Shown piece after piece: positions 1-7,890 of a DNA stretch of 64,000 nt; position 1 is the first letter of the stretch, and each line of letters opens with the position of its first letter. Under the pieces are notes generated by a model. The model was given only the letters and a program-made list of their open reading frames with translations, did not search any database and was not told where the DNA came from. Source of the stretch: Hyphomicrobiales bacterium (GTDB lineage Bacteria > Pseudomonadota > Alphaproteobacteria > Rhizobiales > Rhizobiaceae); NCBI GenBank assembly GCA_900467185.1, contig UBPA01000023.1, positions 124,001 to 188,000 on the forward strand, given 5' to 3'. Made by a program: the position numbers and the translations under genes.

Positions 1-206
1 TCGGCGCCCTCCGTCCCCGCCACGAAGAAGGGCGAGCCCTCCGGGCTTTCGTGGCGCACATGGATGACGAGATCCTTCGCATGCCGGGCGGCGGCGAGCA
101 CCGCCGCGGCTCGGGTGATGGCGGCATCGATTCCCACAAGCGGGAACCGGCCGGAGGCCAAATAGTCCTTCTGCAGATCGACGATGATGATGGCGCGCTT
201 GCTCAT
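1..206 (-). CDS. Isochorismatase-like cysteine hydrolase (3' part cut by window edge)
   Basis: The first 68 codons of a cysteine hydrolase of the isochorismatase/nicotinamidase family are present; the rest lies left of the window. The N-terminus MSKRAIIIVDLQKDY is the family's opening beta strand with the catalytic Asp (VDLQKD), followed by the helix and the IHVRHESPEGSPFF segment usual in this family. The catalytic Lys and Cys would be in the missing part, so the substrate cannot be named. It is divergent from a GlxA-type AraC regulator about 85 bp away, a pairing often seen in rhizobia and pseudomonads, so that regulator may control it. Confidence 0.8.
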   Translation of the reverse strand, partial: MSKRAIIIVDLQKDYLASGRFPLVGIDAAITRAAAVLAAARHAKDLVIHVRHESPEGSPFFVAGTEGA

Positions 207-290
207 GCTGTGTCCTTTCCGATGGAGGGGCTAGACTAGCGCGTCCGGAGGATGGACAAGAGTGGCGGGATCGACAGATATCGGGGCGAT

Positions 291-1274
291 ATGGACAAAC
301 AGGCGCGCATGATCGAGATCGGTATCCTTGGATATGCGGGCGCGCAGGCCGCCGCTCGTCTCGGCATGACCGATCTTCTGCTCGCCGCGAACGACATTGC
401 CGGTCGGGCGCGTGCGCCCGGACAGCCGCAGCTTCGCGTGACGCACTGGTCTCTGGAGGCGGGGCGATCCGCACCCGGCCGAACCTTCGATACCGACCCT
501 GAGGGCGTCGGCCATCCCGCCGTGATCATCCTGCCACCGGGGCTCGGCGAACCCCTGGCGGCGCCGGAGGCGAGGGTCCATGCCGCGTGGCTGACCCGGC
601 AGCATACGCAGGGCGCAATCCTGTGCTCGATCTGCAAGGGCGCCTTTCTGCTCGGTGAAACGGGCCTGCTCGACGGCCGGCCGGTCACCACGCACTGGCG
701 CTACGAGGAGCCCTTGATGGCGCGGTTCCCCACGATACGGCTGAACACCGACCGTCTCATCATCGATGACGGCGACATCATCACGGCCGGCGGCATGATG
801 GCCTGGATCGACCTCTGCCTGATCCTCGTCGCCCGCTTCCTTGGCCCGGCCGTCATGATGAACACCGCGCGGGCCTTTTTGGTCGATCCGCCCGGGCGGG
901 AGCAGAGCTTCTACAGCCCGTTCTTCCCGCGCCTGCATCATGGCGATGGCGCCGTGCTCAAGGTTCAGCACTGGCTTCAAGCCACGGGCGGCGCTGAGAC
1001 GCGGCTTTCGGTGCTCGCCGGCCATGCCGGGTTGGAAGCGCGCACCTTCACGCGCCGGTTTCAGAAGGCGACGGGACACACGAGCGGAGACTATGTGCAG
1101 CGCCTTCGCGTGATGCGGGCGCGCGACCTGCTGCAGCTGACGCGCGACCCGATCGCCGCCATCGCATGGGCGGTGCATTACGGAGATCCCGGCGCTTTCA
1201 GAAAGGTCTTCACCCGCATCGTCGGCCTCTCCCCCGGCGAGTACCGCCAGCGCTTTCGCGTGACGCCGGCATAG
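291..1274 (+). CDS. GlxA family transcriptional regulator (DJ-1/PfpI + AraC HTH)
   Basis: A cytoplasmic DNA-binding regulator of 327 aa. The N-terminal two thirds is a DJ-1/PfpI-like class I glutamine amidotransferase fold, including the nucleophile-elbow-like segment CSICKGAFLLGETGLLDG followed by TTHW. The C-terminal ~100 residues are an AraC-type double helix-turn-helix (GHTSGDYVQRLRVMRARDLL, then DPGAFRKVFTRIVGLSPGEY). Such proteins sense small amine or amino-acid-like effectors, but the effector is unknown here. An in-frame ATG at 252 also exists, but its GGAGG touches the start codon, so I prefer 291; 309 is a further alternative. It is divergent from the isochorismatase-like gene. Confidence 0.82.
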   Translation: MDKQARMIEIGILGYAGAQAAARLGMTDLLLAANDIAGRARAPGQPQLRVTHWSLEAGRSAPGRTFDTDPEGVGHPAVIILPPGLGEPLAAPEARVHAAWLTRQHTQGAILCSICKGAFLLGETGLLDGRPVTTHWRYEEPLMARFPTIRLNTDRLIIDDGDIITAGGMMAWIDLCLILVARFLGPAVMMNTARAFLVDPPGREQSFYSPFFPRLHHGDGAVLKVQHWLQATGGAETRLSVLAGHAGLEARTFTRRFQKATGHTSGDYVQRLRVMRARDLLQLTRDPIAAIAWAVHYGDPGAFRKVFTRIVGLSPGEYRQRFRVTPA

Positions 1275-1358
1275 GCCTGTGGCATCCCTTTGGAATCGAT
1301 TCCGGTTCGCGGATTTTTGCCGTAAGAGACGGACCAACCGGCATTTGGAGGCCATGAC

Positions 1359-1604
1359 GTGAGCAATGACTGGAACAAGGGTGTTTCGCTAGCGCTGGAA
1401 GGACCCGGCACGTTCACCACCATCACCAACAATCAGCAGGCGTCCTGGGCGCTCATCGAGGACTGGCCTCTCGAGGACGGCGAAGCGCTGGACGCGGCGC
1501 TCCTGACCCTGGAGGCGGCGATGAAGGGCAAGAAATCGGCCGAAGCCGCCCGGCTGTCGTTCATCGCCGCCGCCCATGAGGCCGGCATCGAGGTCAGGGA
1601 GTAG
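1359..1604 (+). CDS. DUF982 domain protein
   Basis: A small soluble 81-aa protein of the DUF982 family, abundant in Rhizobiales and without assigned biochemistry. Visible hallmarks are the central tryptophan-proline segment ALIEDWPLEDGEALDAAL, the small-residue helix around AMKGKKSAEAARLSFIAAA and the ending EAGIEV. The start is GTG, chosen because GGAG sits 8 nt upstream at 1347-1350; no ATG in this frame fits. It stands alone between the GlxA-type regulator and the convergent anti-sigma gene. Confidence 0.75.
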   Translation: MSNDWNKGVSLALEGPGTFTTITNNQQASWALIEDWPLEDGEALDAALLTLEAAMKGKKSAEAARLSFIAAAHEAGIEVRE

Positions 1605-1708
1605 CGGTTCCGCCGGCACCGAGCGCGCCCGAGAGCCGACGAGCCGTCTCTCGCGGTCATGCGACGGCAATCCGGACGCAGGCCGCTGCCCCTTTCGCGG
1701 GAACGGCT

Positions 1709-2434
1709 CTAGCGCGTGATCCGGGCCAATCCCTTCGCAAGGATGACGCCCGTCGGCCGGCCGGTCGGGGAGCCGCCGGCCGGCTCCAGGGTCAGCTCGT
1801 AGAGCTGGCTGTCGCGTGGCAGCGGCAGGCCGGATCCGGAAGCGGCATGCCCTTCCAGGCGCACCGAGCGGGCATCCTCGATCAGCCCGAGCGAAACCGG
1901 GCCGCGTTCGGGCGACGGCAGGGTCCAGACCTCGATCGTCTTGTCCTCGGGAACCGTGAAGTCCGCCAGCAGCCGGACGGCCGCCCTCTCGTTGCCGAAA
2001 TCCTCCACCGTTGCCTGGATCTCGCCGGCCTCGTTGACGAGCACCGCCACCACGAGCGGCTCGACGGCGCGCATGAGGTTGAACGACAGCGCCACGGCCA
2101 GAAGAACCGCCGCGGCCAGCGCCGCAAGCGCCGTCGCCCGCCACCGCTGCCCGCCCGGGCTGTTGTCGTTGGCCGTCGGCCGGCGCGTCGCGGCCGATGC
2201 AGCGCCCTGCACCGGCAGCGCGGCGTCGATGCGGCTCCAGAGATCGTCACCGACGACGGCAGGGTCGGCCGTGTCGTCCAGCGGCAGAAACCGGTCCCGG
2301 CTGGCGGCGATGGCCGCCTTGAGGTCGGGATCGCGGTCCAACTCGGCCTCGACCTGCCGCGCCTCCGCCGCCTCCAGCAGTCCGAGCACATATTCGTCGG
2401 CCATGCCGGCGATATCGGTCCGGTCCTTGCTCAT
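1709..2434 (-). CDS. Anti-sigma factor (RskA-like, membrane-anchored)
   Basis: A 241-aa single-pass membrane protein that should hold the adjacent ECF sigma factor inactive at the inner membrane. The N-terminus carries the anti-sigma signature MADEYVLGLLEAAEARQVEA (residues 11-30). A hydrophobic segment lies at about 101-119. The C-terminal periplasmic part is an anti-sigma-K type beta domain (VWTLPSPERGPVSLGLI, then YELTLEPAGGSPTGRPTG). No zinc HxxxCxxC motif is visible, so release would be by proteolysis rather than redox. Its ATG overlaps the sigma factor stop by 4 nt (ATGA), which implies translational coupling. Confidence 0.85.
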   Translation of the reverse strand: MSKDRTDIAGMADEYVLGLLEAAEARQVEAELDRDPDLKAAIAASRDRFLPLDDTADPAVVGDDLWSRIDAALPVQGAASAATRRPTANDNSPGGQRWRATALAALAAAVLLAVALSFNLMRAVEPLVVAVLVNEAGEIQATVEDFGNERAAVRLLADFTVPEDKTIEVWTLPSPERGPVSLGLIEDARSVRLEGHAASGSGLPLPRDSQLYELTLEPAGGSPTGRPTGVILAKGLARITR

Positions 2435-2982
2435 GCCATGCACTCCCGCAATGCGGAGAGGCCGCGCCGGATCCAGGACTTCGTCGTGCCGAGCGGGATA
2501 CGCAGCCGGCCGGCGATCTCGCCATGGGAATATCCGCCGATATAGGCCATGAGAATGCCCCGCCTCTTGGTGTCGTCGAGGGCGCCCAGGCAATCGTGCA
2601 GCCGGGAGGTCCGATCGAGCCGGTGCCACGCGGCCATGACGTGATCCACCTGATCGCGCTCGCGCAGTCCCTCGACATCCTCGACCGTATATTCCCGCCT
2701 GCCGTCGCGCAGCAGATTGAGCGCGCGGTTTCGCACAATAGCGTAGATCCAGCCGCGGGCGGAGCCGCGATCCGGCCGATACTGATGCGCCTGCGTCCAG
2801 ATGCGGATGAAGCTGTCCTGAACCACCTCTTCGGCCAGATCGCGCCGCCGCACGATGCGCTCGGCAATCGTCACCAGCCGGCCGGCCTCCCGATCGAAGA
2901 TGCTGCGCAGTGCCGTGCGATCCCCCTGCGCGCAGGCGGCAAGGGCCGTCGTCAGATCGTCCGGCGCTGAACCCGTCACCAT
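2431..2982 (-). CDS. ECF (sigma-70 family) RNA polymerase sigma factor
   Basis: An extracytoplasmic-function sigma factor of 183 aa from the chosen start. Region 2 is recognisable at about residues 25-95 (RRRDLAEEVVQDSFIRIW; RGWIYAIVRNRALNLLRD) and region 4 at about 125-178 (GYSHGEIAGRLRIPLGTTKS). An upstream ATG at 3027 exists, but the ATG at 2982 has AAAAGGG five nt before it and gives the normal family length. It is co-transcribed with the anti-sigma gene. The divergent secreted protein at 3182 is a likely regulon member: both promoters carry GCATCC in matching orientation relative to their genes. Confidence 0.9.
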   Translation of the reverse strand: MVTGSAPDDLTTALAACAQGDRTALRSIFDREAGRLVTIAERIVRRRDLAEEVVQDSFIRIWTQAHQYRPDRGSARGWIYAIVRNRALNLLRDGRREYTVEDVEGLRERDQVDHVMAAWHRLDRTSRLHDCLGALDDTKRRGILMAYIGGYSHGEIAGRLRIPLGTTKSWIRRGLSALRECMA

Positions 2983-3047
2983 GCAAACCCTTTTCCCGTC
3001 ACCCGCACCGTCAGTGCGTCCTGACATACTCTACCCGCCGAAACGCC

Positions 3048-3090
3048 GGAATGGATGCGGCTTGCAAAATTTTTTCGATGCCCTGCATCC
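3048..3090. promoter_or_regulatory. Candidate shared ECF sigma promoter motifs (divergent)
   Basis: The divergent region has GCATCCA read towards the sigma factor gene (minus strand, ending near 3052) and GCATCCAAAC read towards the DUF4394 gene (from 3085). The two copies lie about 27 bp apart in back-to-back orientation, upstream of both start codons. This placement fits the -35 element of an autoregulated ECF sigma factor and one target gene. The -10 elements are not clear, so the assignment is inference. Confidence 0.35.
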
Positions 3091-3181
3091 AAACGGGTCC
3101 TCTCCGGTGTCTTTACCACAGGAAGCATCGTCATCCACGCCGAGATGCCTTCCCAACTGGATCAACACACGGGAGATTTCC

Positions 3182-3970
3182 ATGAAGACCGTTCGTTTCG
3201 CCCTGCTCACCTCCACCCTCCTCATCGCCAGCGCCGGCAGCCTTCTGGCCGCGCCCGTCCTCGGTCTGACCGGCGACAGGACCCTCGTCCTGTTCGACAC
3301 GGAGAAACCCGCCGTCACGAAGAGCATGGACATCACCGGCGTCGAAAAGCTCGTCGGCATCGATCTTCGTCCGGGAACCAAGACGGTCATCGGCGTCACG
3401 CCGGAGCATGAGATCGTCTCGATCGATCTGGAGACGGGTGCTGCGACATCGGTCGCCAAGATGGACAAGATGCTGACGATGACGGCCGCCCCCGTCGTGG
3501 TCGATTTCAACCCGATGGCCGATCGCCTGCGCTTCATGACCGGCACGACCAATCACCGCGTCCACCCCGACACCGGCGCGGTCACGGTCGATGGCACCCT
3601 CGCCTTCGAGGACGGCGACATGCACAAGGGCGAGACGCCGGACATCGTCGCGGCGGCCTATACCAATTCGATCGGCAAGCCGGAGAAGACGGCGATGTAC
3701 AACATCGACGCGACGATCGGCGCCCTGATCCAGCAGACGAAGCCGAACGACGGCACCTTGAAGGCCATCGGCAAGCTGGGCCTCAAGAACAAGCCGGCCA
3801 CCTATGCCTTCGACATCCAGGGCATGGACAACGGTGGCAACGCCGCCTATCTCGCCGCCGGCAAGACGCTCTATACGGTGAACCTGGAAACCGGTGCGGC
3901 GACCGAAGTGGGCACGATCACGGGCCTTGACGGCAATCTGCGCGATATCGCGATCCTGCCGGCGATGTAA
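3182..3970 (+). CDS. Secreted DUF4394 domain protein
   Basis: A 262-aa exported protein. Residues 1-23 form a Sec signal peptide (MKTVRFALLTSTLLIASAGS then LLA) with cleavage before APVLGLTGD. The mature part reads as a beta-propeller-like DUF4394 fold: repeated strands such as VSIDLETGAATSV and LYTVNLETGAATEVGTITGL, plus the family segment VDFNPMADRLRFMTGTTNHR. Function is unknown; the family is periplasmic or surface exposed. GGGAG lies 6 nt before the ATG. It faces away from the ECF sigma/anti-sigma pair and shares a promoter-like motif with it, so it is probably part of an envelope-stress response. Confidence 0.78.
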   Translation: MKTVRFALLTSTLLIASAGSLLAAPVLGLTGDRTLVLFDTEKPAVTKSMDITGVEKLVGIDLRPGTKTVIGVTPEHEIVSIDLETGAATSVAKMDKMLTMTAAPVVVDFNPMADRLRFMTGTTNHRVHPDTGAVTVDGTLAFEDGDMHKGETPDIVAAAYTNSIGKPEKTAMYNIDATIGALIQQTKPNDGTLKAIGKLGLKNKPATYAFDIQGMDNGGNAAYLAAGKTLYTVNLETGAATEVGTITGLDGNLRDIAILPAM

Positions 3971-4028
3971 CGCCTTGGCAGACCGGTGCGGGCGTGCCGA
4001 TGCGCGGCCGCACATCCCTGCCCGTCGT

Positions 4029-5129
4029 CTACAGACGTCGGATGCGGGGACCCGCCGCGTCCGTGCCCGGGACGGCGACGGAGGCACGCTCCACCAGCTG
4101 CGTCGGCAGGATCAGGCGGCGCGGGGCGCATGTCTCTCCGTTCAGCCGCTCGATGAGCATTCGCGCCGCCGCCTCTCCCATGTCGTAGACGGGCTGGCGG
4201 ACGACCGTCACCGGTGGCGTCGTCACCGCCGTCCATGCGGCATCGTGGAAAGTAACGAGCGACAGCCCATCGGGCATGGCGATCCCCTGCTCGCGCGCGA
4301 TCTTGAAGATTTCCAGCGCGATGAGGCTGTCCGACGCAATGATGGCGCTGGGGGGCGTGGCCTCGCCCAGCAGGTCGATCGTCAAGCGGCGCGCCGCATC
4401 GGAGGTGTTCGCACCAAGCCGCACCCATCGCGGCATGTCCGCGATGCCGGCCTGCGCGCCGACCTGCAGGAATCCCTCGATCCGCTCGCGCACCGACGCC
4501 GTCAGGATGTCGCGCGTGTCGCGATAGAGATGCGTCGGTGTATCGCAGGCCGTGACATAGGCGATCTGGCGATGGCCGTGCTCCACCAGCAGACGCGTGA
4601 CGGCTTCCGCCGCCTGCCTGTCGTCCGCCGTGACGCTGTCGACGGCCAGGGCGGCGATGGCGCGATCCAGAAGAACCAGCGGCCGGCCGGCGTGCCCGAT
4701 GTCTTCGAGATGGCCGATCGCGCTGTCCTGCGCCGGCGAGACGATCAGGCCGTCGACCCGCTTGGCGACCAGCGTCTCGATCGCCATCCGCTCGGCGGCG
4801 ACATCCTCGCCGGAATTGGCAAGCACCACATTGAAGCCGCTCGCGCGGGCCACATCCGAAATGCCGCGAACGGCCGAGCCGAAGAACGGGTTCTCGATAT
4901 CCCCGACGACGACGCCGATCGTTCCCGACCGGCCGGTGGTCATGCTGCGGGCCAGTTCGTTGGGCCGATAGCCGAGCGCCTGCGCGGCCTGCATCACCGC
5001 GTCGCGCGCCTTGTCGCTCACGGTGCCATAGCCGCCGAGCACGCGGGCGGCAGTGGCTTTCGACACACCCGACAGACGCGCCACGTCGGCCACGGTCGCG
5101 GCTGTCGTTTTCGGCTGAGCTTCTTTCAT
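4029..5129 (-). CDS. LacI family transcriptional regulator
   Basis: A 366-aa repressor of the LacI/GalR family. The N-terminal headpiece helix-turn-helix is at residues 12-31 (TVADVARLSGVSKATAARVL) followed by the hinge helix (YRPNELARSMTTGRSGTIGV). A periplasmic-binding-protein-like sensor domain fills the rest (VVGDIENPFFGSAVRGI; GLSLVTFHDAAWTAVTTPP). It is divergent from an amino acid ABC transporter/oxidase operon, and the intergenic region carries two palindromes with the central CCGGT core expected for LacI operators. The ligand is probably the transported compound or a breakdown product. Confidence 0.9.
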   Translation of the reverse strand: MKEAQPKTTAATVADVARLSGVSKATAARVLGGYGTVSDKARDAVMQAAQALGYRPNELARSMTTGRSGTIGVVVGDIENPFFGSAVRGISDVARASGFNVVLANSGEDVAAERMAIETLVAKRVDGLIVSPAQDSAIGHLEDIGHAGRPLVLLDRAIAALAVDSVTADDRQAAEAVTRLLVEHGHRQIAYVTACDTPTHLYRDTRDILTASVRERIEGFLQVGAQAGIADMPRWVRLGANTSDAARRLTIDLLGEATPPSAIIASDSLIALEIFKIAREQGIAMPDGLSLVTFHDAAWTAVTTPPVTVVRQPVYDMGEAAARMLIERLNGETCAPRRLILPTQLVERASVAVPGTDAAGPRIRRL

Positions 5130-5192
5130 CCGCCCAGCTTTACAAGAGATATTGACGACGGGTCAACGCGTATATATCAATCGTGAAAGCGC

Positions 5193-5228
5193 AAAGAGAC
5201 CGGTCTCTTTTAGGAAGAAACCGGTCTC
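5193..5228. promoter_or_regulatory. Tandem LacI-type operators
   Basis: A perfect 18-bp palindrome, AAAGAGACCGGTCTCTTT, is at 5193-5210. A second site, GAAACCGGTCTC, is at 5217-5228. Their centres are 21 bp apart, two helical turns, so two repressor dimers would bind the same face of the DNA. The CCGG centre is typical of LacI family operators. They lie about 65 bp upstream of the LacI start and about 130 bp upstream of the transport operon. Confidence 0.7.
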
Positions 5229-5353
5229 ACGCTCATCATAACGAGATCGGCTCATGACATCACGGTCACGGCGGAGGGAGATCCTCTGTCTGACGACGCC
5301 GCTGCATGTCCTGCAAAGCCGATCCGCCCCAACCCCAGAGACGGAGAACCATC

Positions 5354-6193
5354 ATGACGATTTCAGCTTTGTCCAAACCCTCGCTTTCGGCGCGCCTGCG
5401 GCAGGCAGCCTTCGCCGCCACGCTTGCTTTCACGGGCGCCCTTTCCACGACGGCGCTCGCCGCCGAGAACCCCTATGGCCTGATCGACCCGCAGACCATC
5501 AGCGTCGGCACGATGGGCGATGCCAAGCCCTACACCTTCACCACGGTCGACGGCGGCTTCACGGGCTTCGACATCGAGTTGTTCCTCGACGTCGCCCGGC
5601 GCATGGGGTTCACGAAGGAGCAGGTGATCTTCACCGGCCAGGAGTTCTCCGCCCTGATGCCGTCCGTGGCGAACGGCCGTTTCGACGTCGCGGTCGCCGC
5701 CATCGGCACGACGGACAAGCGCAAGCAGACGGTCGACTTCTCCGACGGCTATCTCGCCGGCTACCTTTCCATCGTCACGCCGGAAGCGGCCATCACGGAT
5801 GCCGCCTCGCTCAAGGGCAAGCGCCTCGGCGTCGTGCAGGGCACGCTGCAGGAAATCTACGCCGAAAAGACGTTTACCGGCACCGATCTCGTCAAGTTCC
5901 CGGACAACAATTCCGCGATCTCCGGCTTGAACAACGGCACCGTGGACGCGCACTTCCTCGACTACGAGGCCGCCAAGGATTACACGGCGCGCTATCCCGC
6001 GCTGAAGGTCGCCATCAACATTCCGAGCTTCGACGCCCCGGCCGGCTTCGTCATCCGCAAGGGCAACGACGCGCTGCGCACGGCCTTCAACACCGCGCTC
6101 CACGACGCCATGCAGGACGGCACCTGGAAGACGCTGTACGAAAAGTGGTTCCCGGGCTCGCCGATGCCGGATGCCTACCTCCCCAAGAAGTGA
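5354..6193 (+). CDS. Amino acid ABC transporter substrate-binding protein (family 3)
   Basis: A 279-aa periplasmic binding protein of SBP family 3 (polar amino acids, opines and related compounds). A long signal peptide (about residues 1-37) ends in TTALA before AENPYG. The mature protein shows the two-lobe signature: [19 protein letters not shown], then [20 protein letters not shown] and the C-terminal [11 protein letters not shown]. It is the first gene of an operon with a fused permease-ATPase and a FAD oxidase, so the ligand is probably an amino acid or amine oxidised by that enzyme. A hairpin just after the stop may raise its expression over the membrane genes. Confidence 0.88.
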   Translation: MTISALSKPSLSARLRQAAFAATLAFTGALSTTALAAENPYGLIDPQTISVGTMGDAKPYTFTTVDGGFTGFDIELFLDVARRMGFTKEQVIFTGQEFSALMPSVANGRFDVAVAAIGTTDKRKQTVDFSDGYLAGYLSIVTPEAAITDAASLKGKRLGVVQGTLQEIYAEKTFTGTDLVKFPDNNSAISGLNNGTVDAHFLDYEAAKDYTARYPALKVAINIPSFDAPAGFVIRKGNDALRTAFNTALHDAMQDGTWKTLYEKWFPGSPMPDAYLPKK

Positions 6194-6200
6194 TGCCTGA

Positions 6201-6225
6201 ACCCGGTCGCATGTCGCGGCCGGGT
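6201..6225 (+). terminator. Intra-operon hairpin after the binding-protein gene
   Basis: ACCCGG at 6201-6206 pairs with CCGGGT at 6220-6225, 8 nt after the binding-protein stop codon. There is no clear T-tract, so it is more likely an mRNA-stabilising or attenuating hairpin than a full terminator. Such hairpins commonly keep binding protein in excess over its permease. Confidence 0.4.
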
Positions 6226-6292
6226 ATTCCTCTGCCACTGCCCGGCATTGCGTGTGCCGGCGGCGGCTGGAGACACTTTGAAGGAAGACTGC

Positions 6293-7807
6293 ATGACCTG
6301 GTTCGACAATATCAGCCGGAGCTTCTTCGACTGGAACGCGATGGCCGAAGTTCTGCCGACGATGATCACGGTCGGGCTCAAGAACACCCTCATCCTTGCG
6401 GCCGCATCCACGGTCTTTGGCGTCGTCATCGGCATGATCCTTGCCATCATGGGCATATCGCGCTCGGCCTGGCTGCGCATTCCCGCCCGGCTCTACACCG
6501 ATATCTTCCGCGGCCTTCCCGCCATCGTCACGATCCTGCTGATCGGCCAGGGTTTCGCGCGGATCGGGCGGGACCTTTTCGGCCCCTCGCCCTATCCGCT
6601 CGGCATTCTCGCGCTCAGCCTCATCGCCGGGGCCTATATCGGCGAGATCTTCCGCTCGGGCATCCAGAGCGTCGATCGCGGGCAGATGGAGGCGTCGCGG
6701 GCGCTCAGCATGAGCTATTCCCAGGGCATGCGCATCATCGTCGTGCCGCAGGGCGTGCGCCGGGTGCTGCCGGCGCTGGTCAACCAGTTCATCGGCAATG
6801 TGAAGGATTCGAGCCTCGTCTACTTCCTCGGCCTTCTCGCCTCCGAGCGCGAGATCTTCCGGGTCGGCCAGGATCAGGCCGTCGTCACCGGCAACCTCTC
6901 GCCGCTGCTGCTGGCCGGCATCTTCTACCTCGTCATTACCGTGCCGCTGACGCATGTGGTCAACACCATCGATAACCGCCTGCGGATCGGCAAGCAGAAG
7001 ACGACCACGGTGGCAAGCGGACTGGAGGAAGTCTCCGAACTCGACCGCGCGCAACAGGCCCGGGACACCAGCGCCGCCTTCAAGGGCGGCAGCATCGCGG
7101 TGCGCGATTTGACCATGGCCTATGGCGAGCTCGACGTGCTGAAGGGCGTCGATCTCACCGTAAAGCCGGGCAGCGTCACCTGCATCATCGGCCCGTCGGG
7201 CTCCGGCAAATCGACGCTGCTGCGCTGCCTCAACCGCCTCGTCGAGCCGAAAGGCGGAACGCTCCTTCTCGACGGCGACAGCATTCTCGCGATGAAGCCG
7301 GAGACGCTGCGCCGGCGCGTCGGCATGGTGTTCCAGCATTTCAATCTCTTTCCCGATCATACCGCCCTCGACAACGTCATGCTGTCTCTGACCCGGATCA
7401 AGCATATGCCGCGCGGCGAGGCCGAGCGCATCGCCAAGGCCCGGCTAGCTGATGTCGGCCTTGCCAGCCGCCAGCATCACCGGCCCGGCGGCCTGTCCGG
7501 CGGCCAGCAGCAGCGCGTCGCCATCGCCCGGGCGCTGGCCATGGAGCCCGAAGTCATCCTGTTCGACGAGGTCACGAGCGCGCTGGATCCGGAACTGGTC
7601 AAGGGCGTGCTCACCCTGATGGCGGATCTCGGCGGGCGCGGAATGACCATGGTCGTCGTCACCCATGAAATGGGCTTTGCCCGGCGCGTGGCCGATCAGG
7701 TCGTGTTCATGGACGAGGGCCGCGTGGTGGAGGCCGGCACGCCGGCACAGATCTTCGACGACCCGCAGAGCCCGCGCCTGCGCCGCTTCCTGGCCGAAGT
7801 GCTGTGA
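6293..7807 (+). CDS. Fused amino acid ABC transporter permease-ATP-binding protein
   Basis: A 504-aa protein that joins two normally separate subunits. Residues about 1-235 are a HisM/GlnP-type permease with several membrane helices and the EAA loop (MEASRALSMSYSQGMRIIVV). After a ~20-residue linker the rest is a GlnQ-type ATPase: Walker A GPSGSGKST near residue 300, signature LSGGQQQRV near 401, Walker B VILFDEVTSALD near 421 and the switch-region THEMGFARRVADQVVFMDEG. GGAAG precedes the ATG. No second permease gene is present, so it probably works as a homodimer with the adjacent binding protein. Confidence 0.9.
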   Translation: MTWFDNISRSFFDWNAMAEVLPTMITVGLKNTLILAAASTVFGVVIGMILAIMGISRSAWLRIPARLYTDIFRGLPAIVTILLIGQGFARIGRDLFGPSPYPLGILALSLIAGAYIGEIFRSGIQSVDRGQMEASRALSMSYSQGMRIIVVPQGVRRVLPALVNQFIGNVKDSSLVYFLGLLASEREIFRVGQDQAVVTGNLSPLLLAGIFYLVITVPLTHVVNTIDNRLRIGKQKTTTVASGLEEVSELDRAQQARDTSAAFKGGSIAVRDLTMAYGELDVLKGVDLTVKPGSVTCIIGPSGSGKSTLLRCLNRLVEPKGGTLLLDGDSILAMKPETLRRRVGMVFQHFNLFPDHTALDNVMLSLTRIKHMPRGEAERIAKARLADVGLASRQHHRPGGLSGGQQQRVAIARALAMEPEVILFDEVTSALDPELVKGVLTLMADLGGRGMTMVVVTHEMGFARRVADQVVFMDEGRVVEAGTPAQIFDDPQSPRLRRFLAEVL

Positions 7808-7890
7808 CGCGCCGACCATCAGAAGGCCGCCGCTTCCCTTTGCCGGGATCCCGTTTCCATTCCATCCGCAAGCAGTGAAAGACACGTTCC

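Noticed and set aside
5363-7405. 680-codon open frame on the minus strand across the amino acid transporter genes
   Set aside because: It is antisense to clearly conserved binding-protein and permease-ATPase genes; its composition (Arg, Gly, Asp, His-rich) is what GC-rich antisense frames produce.
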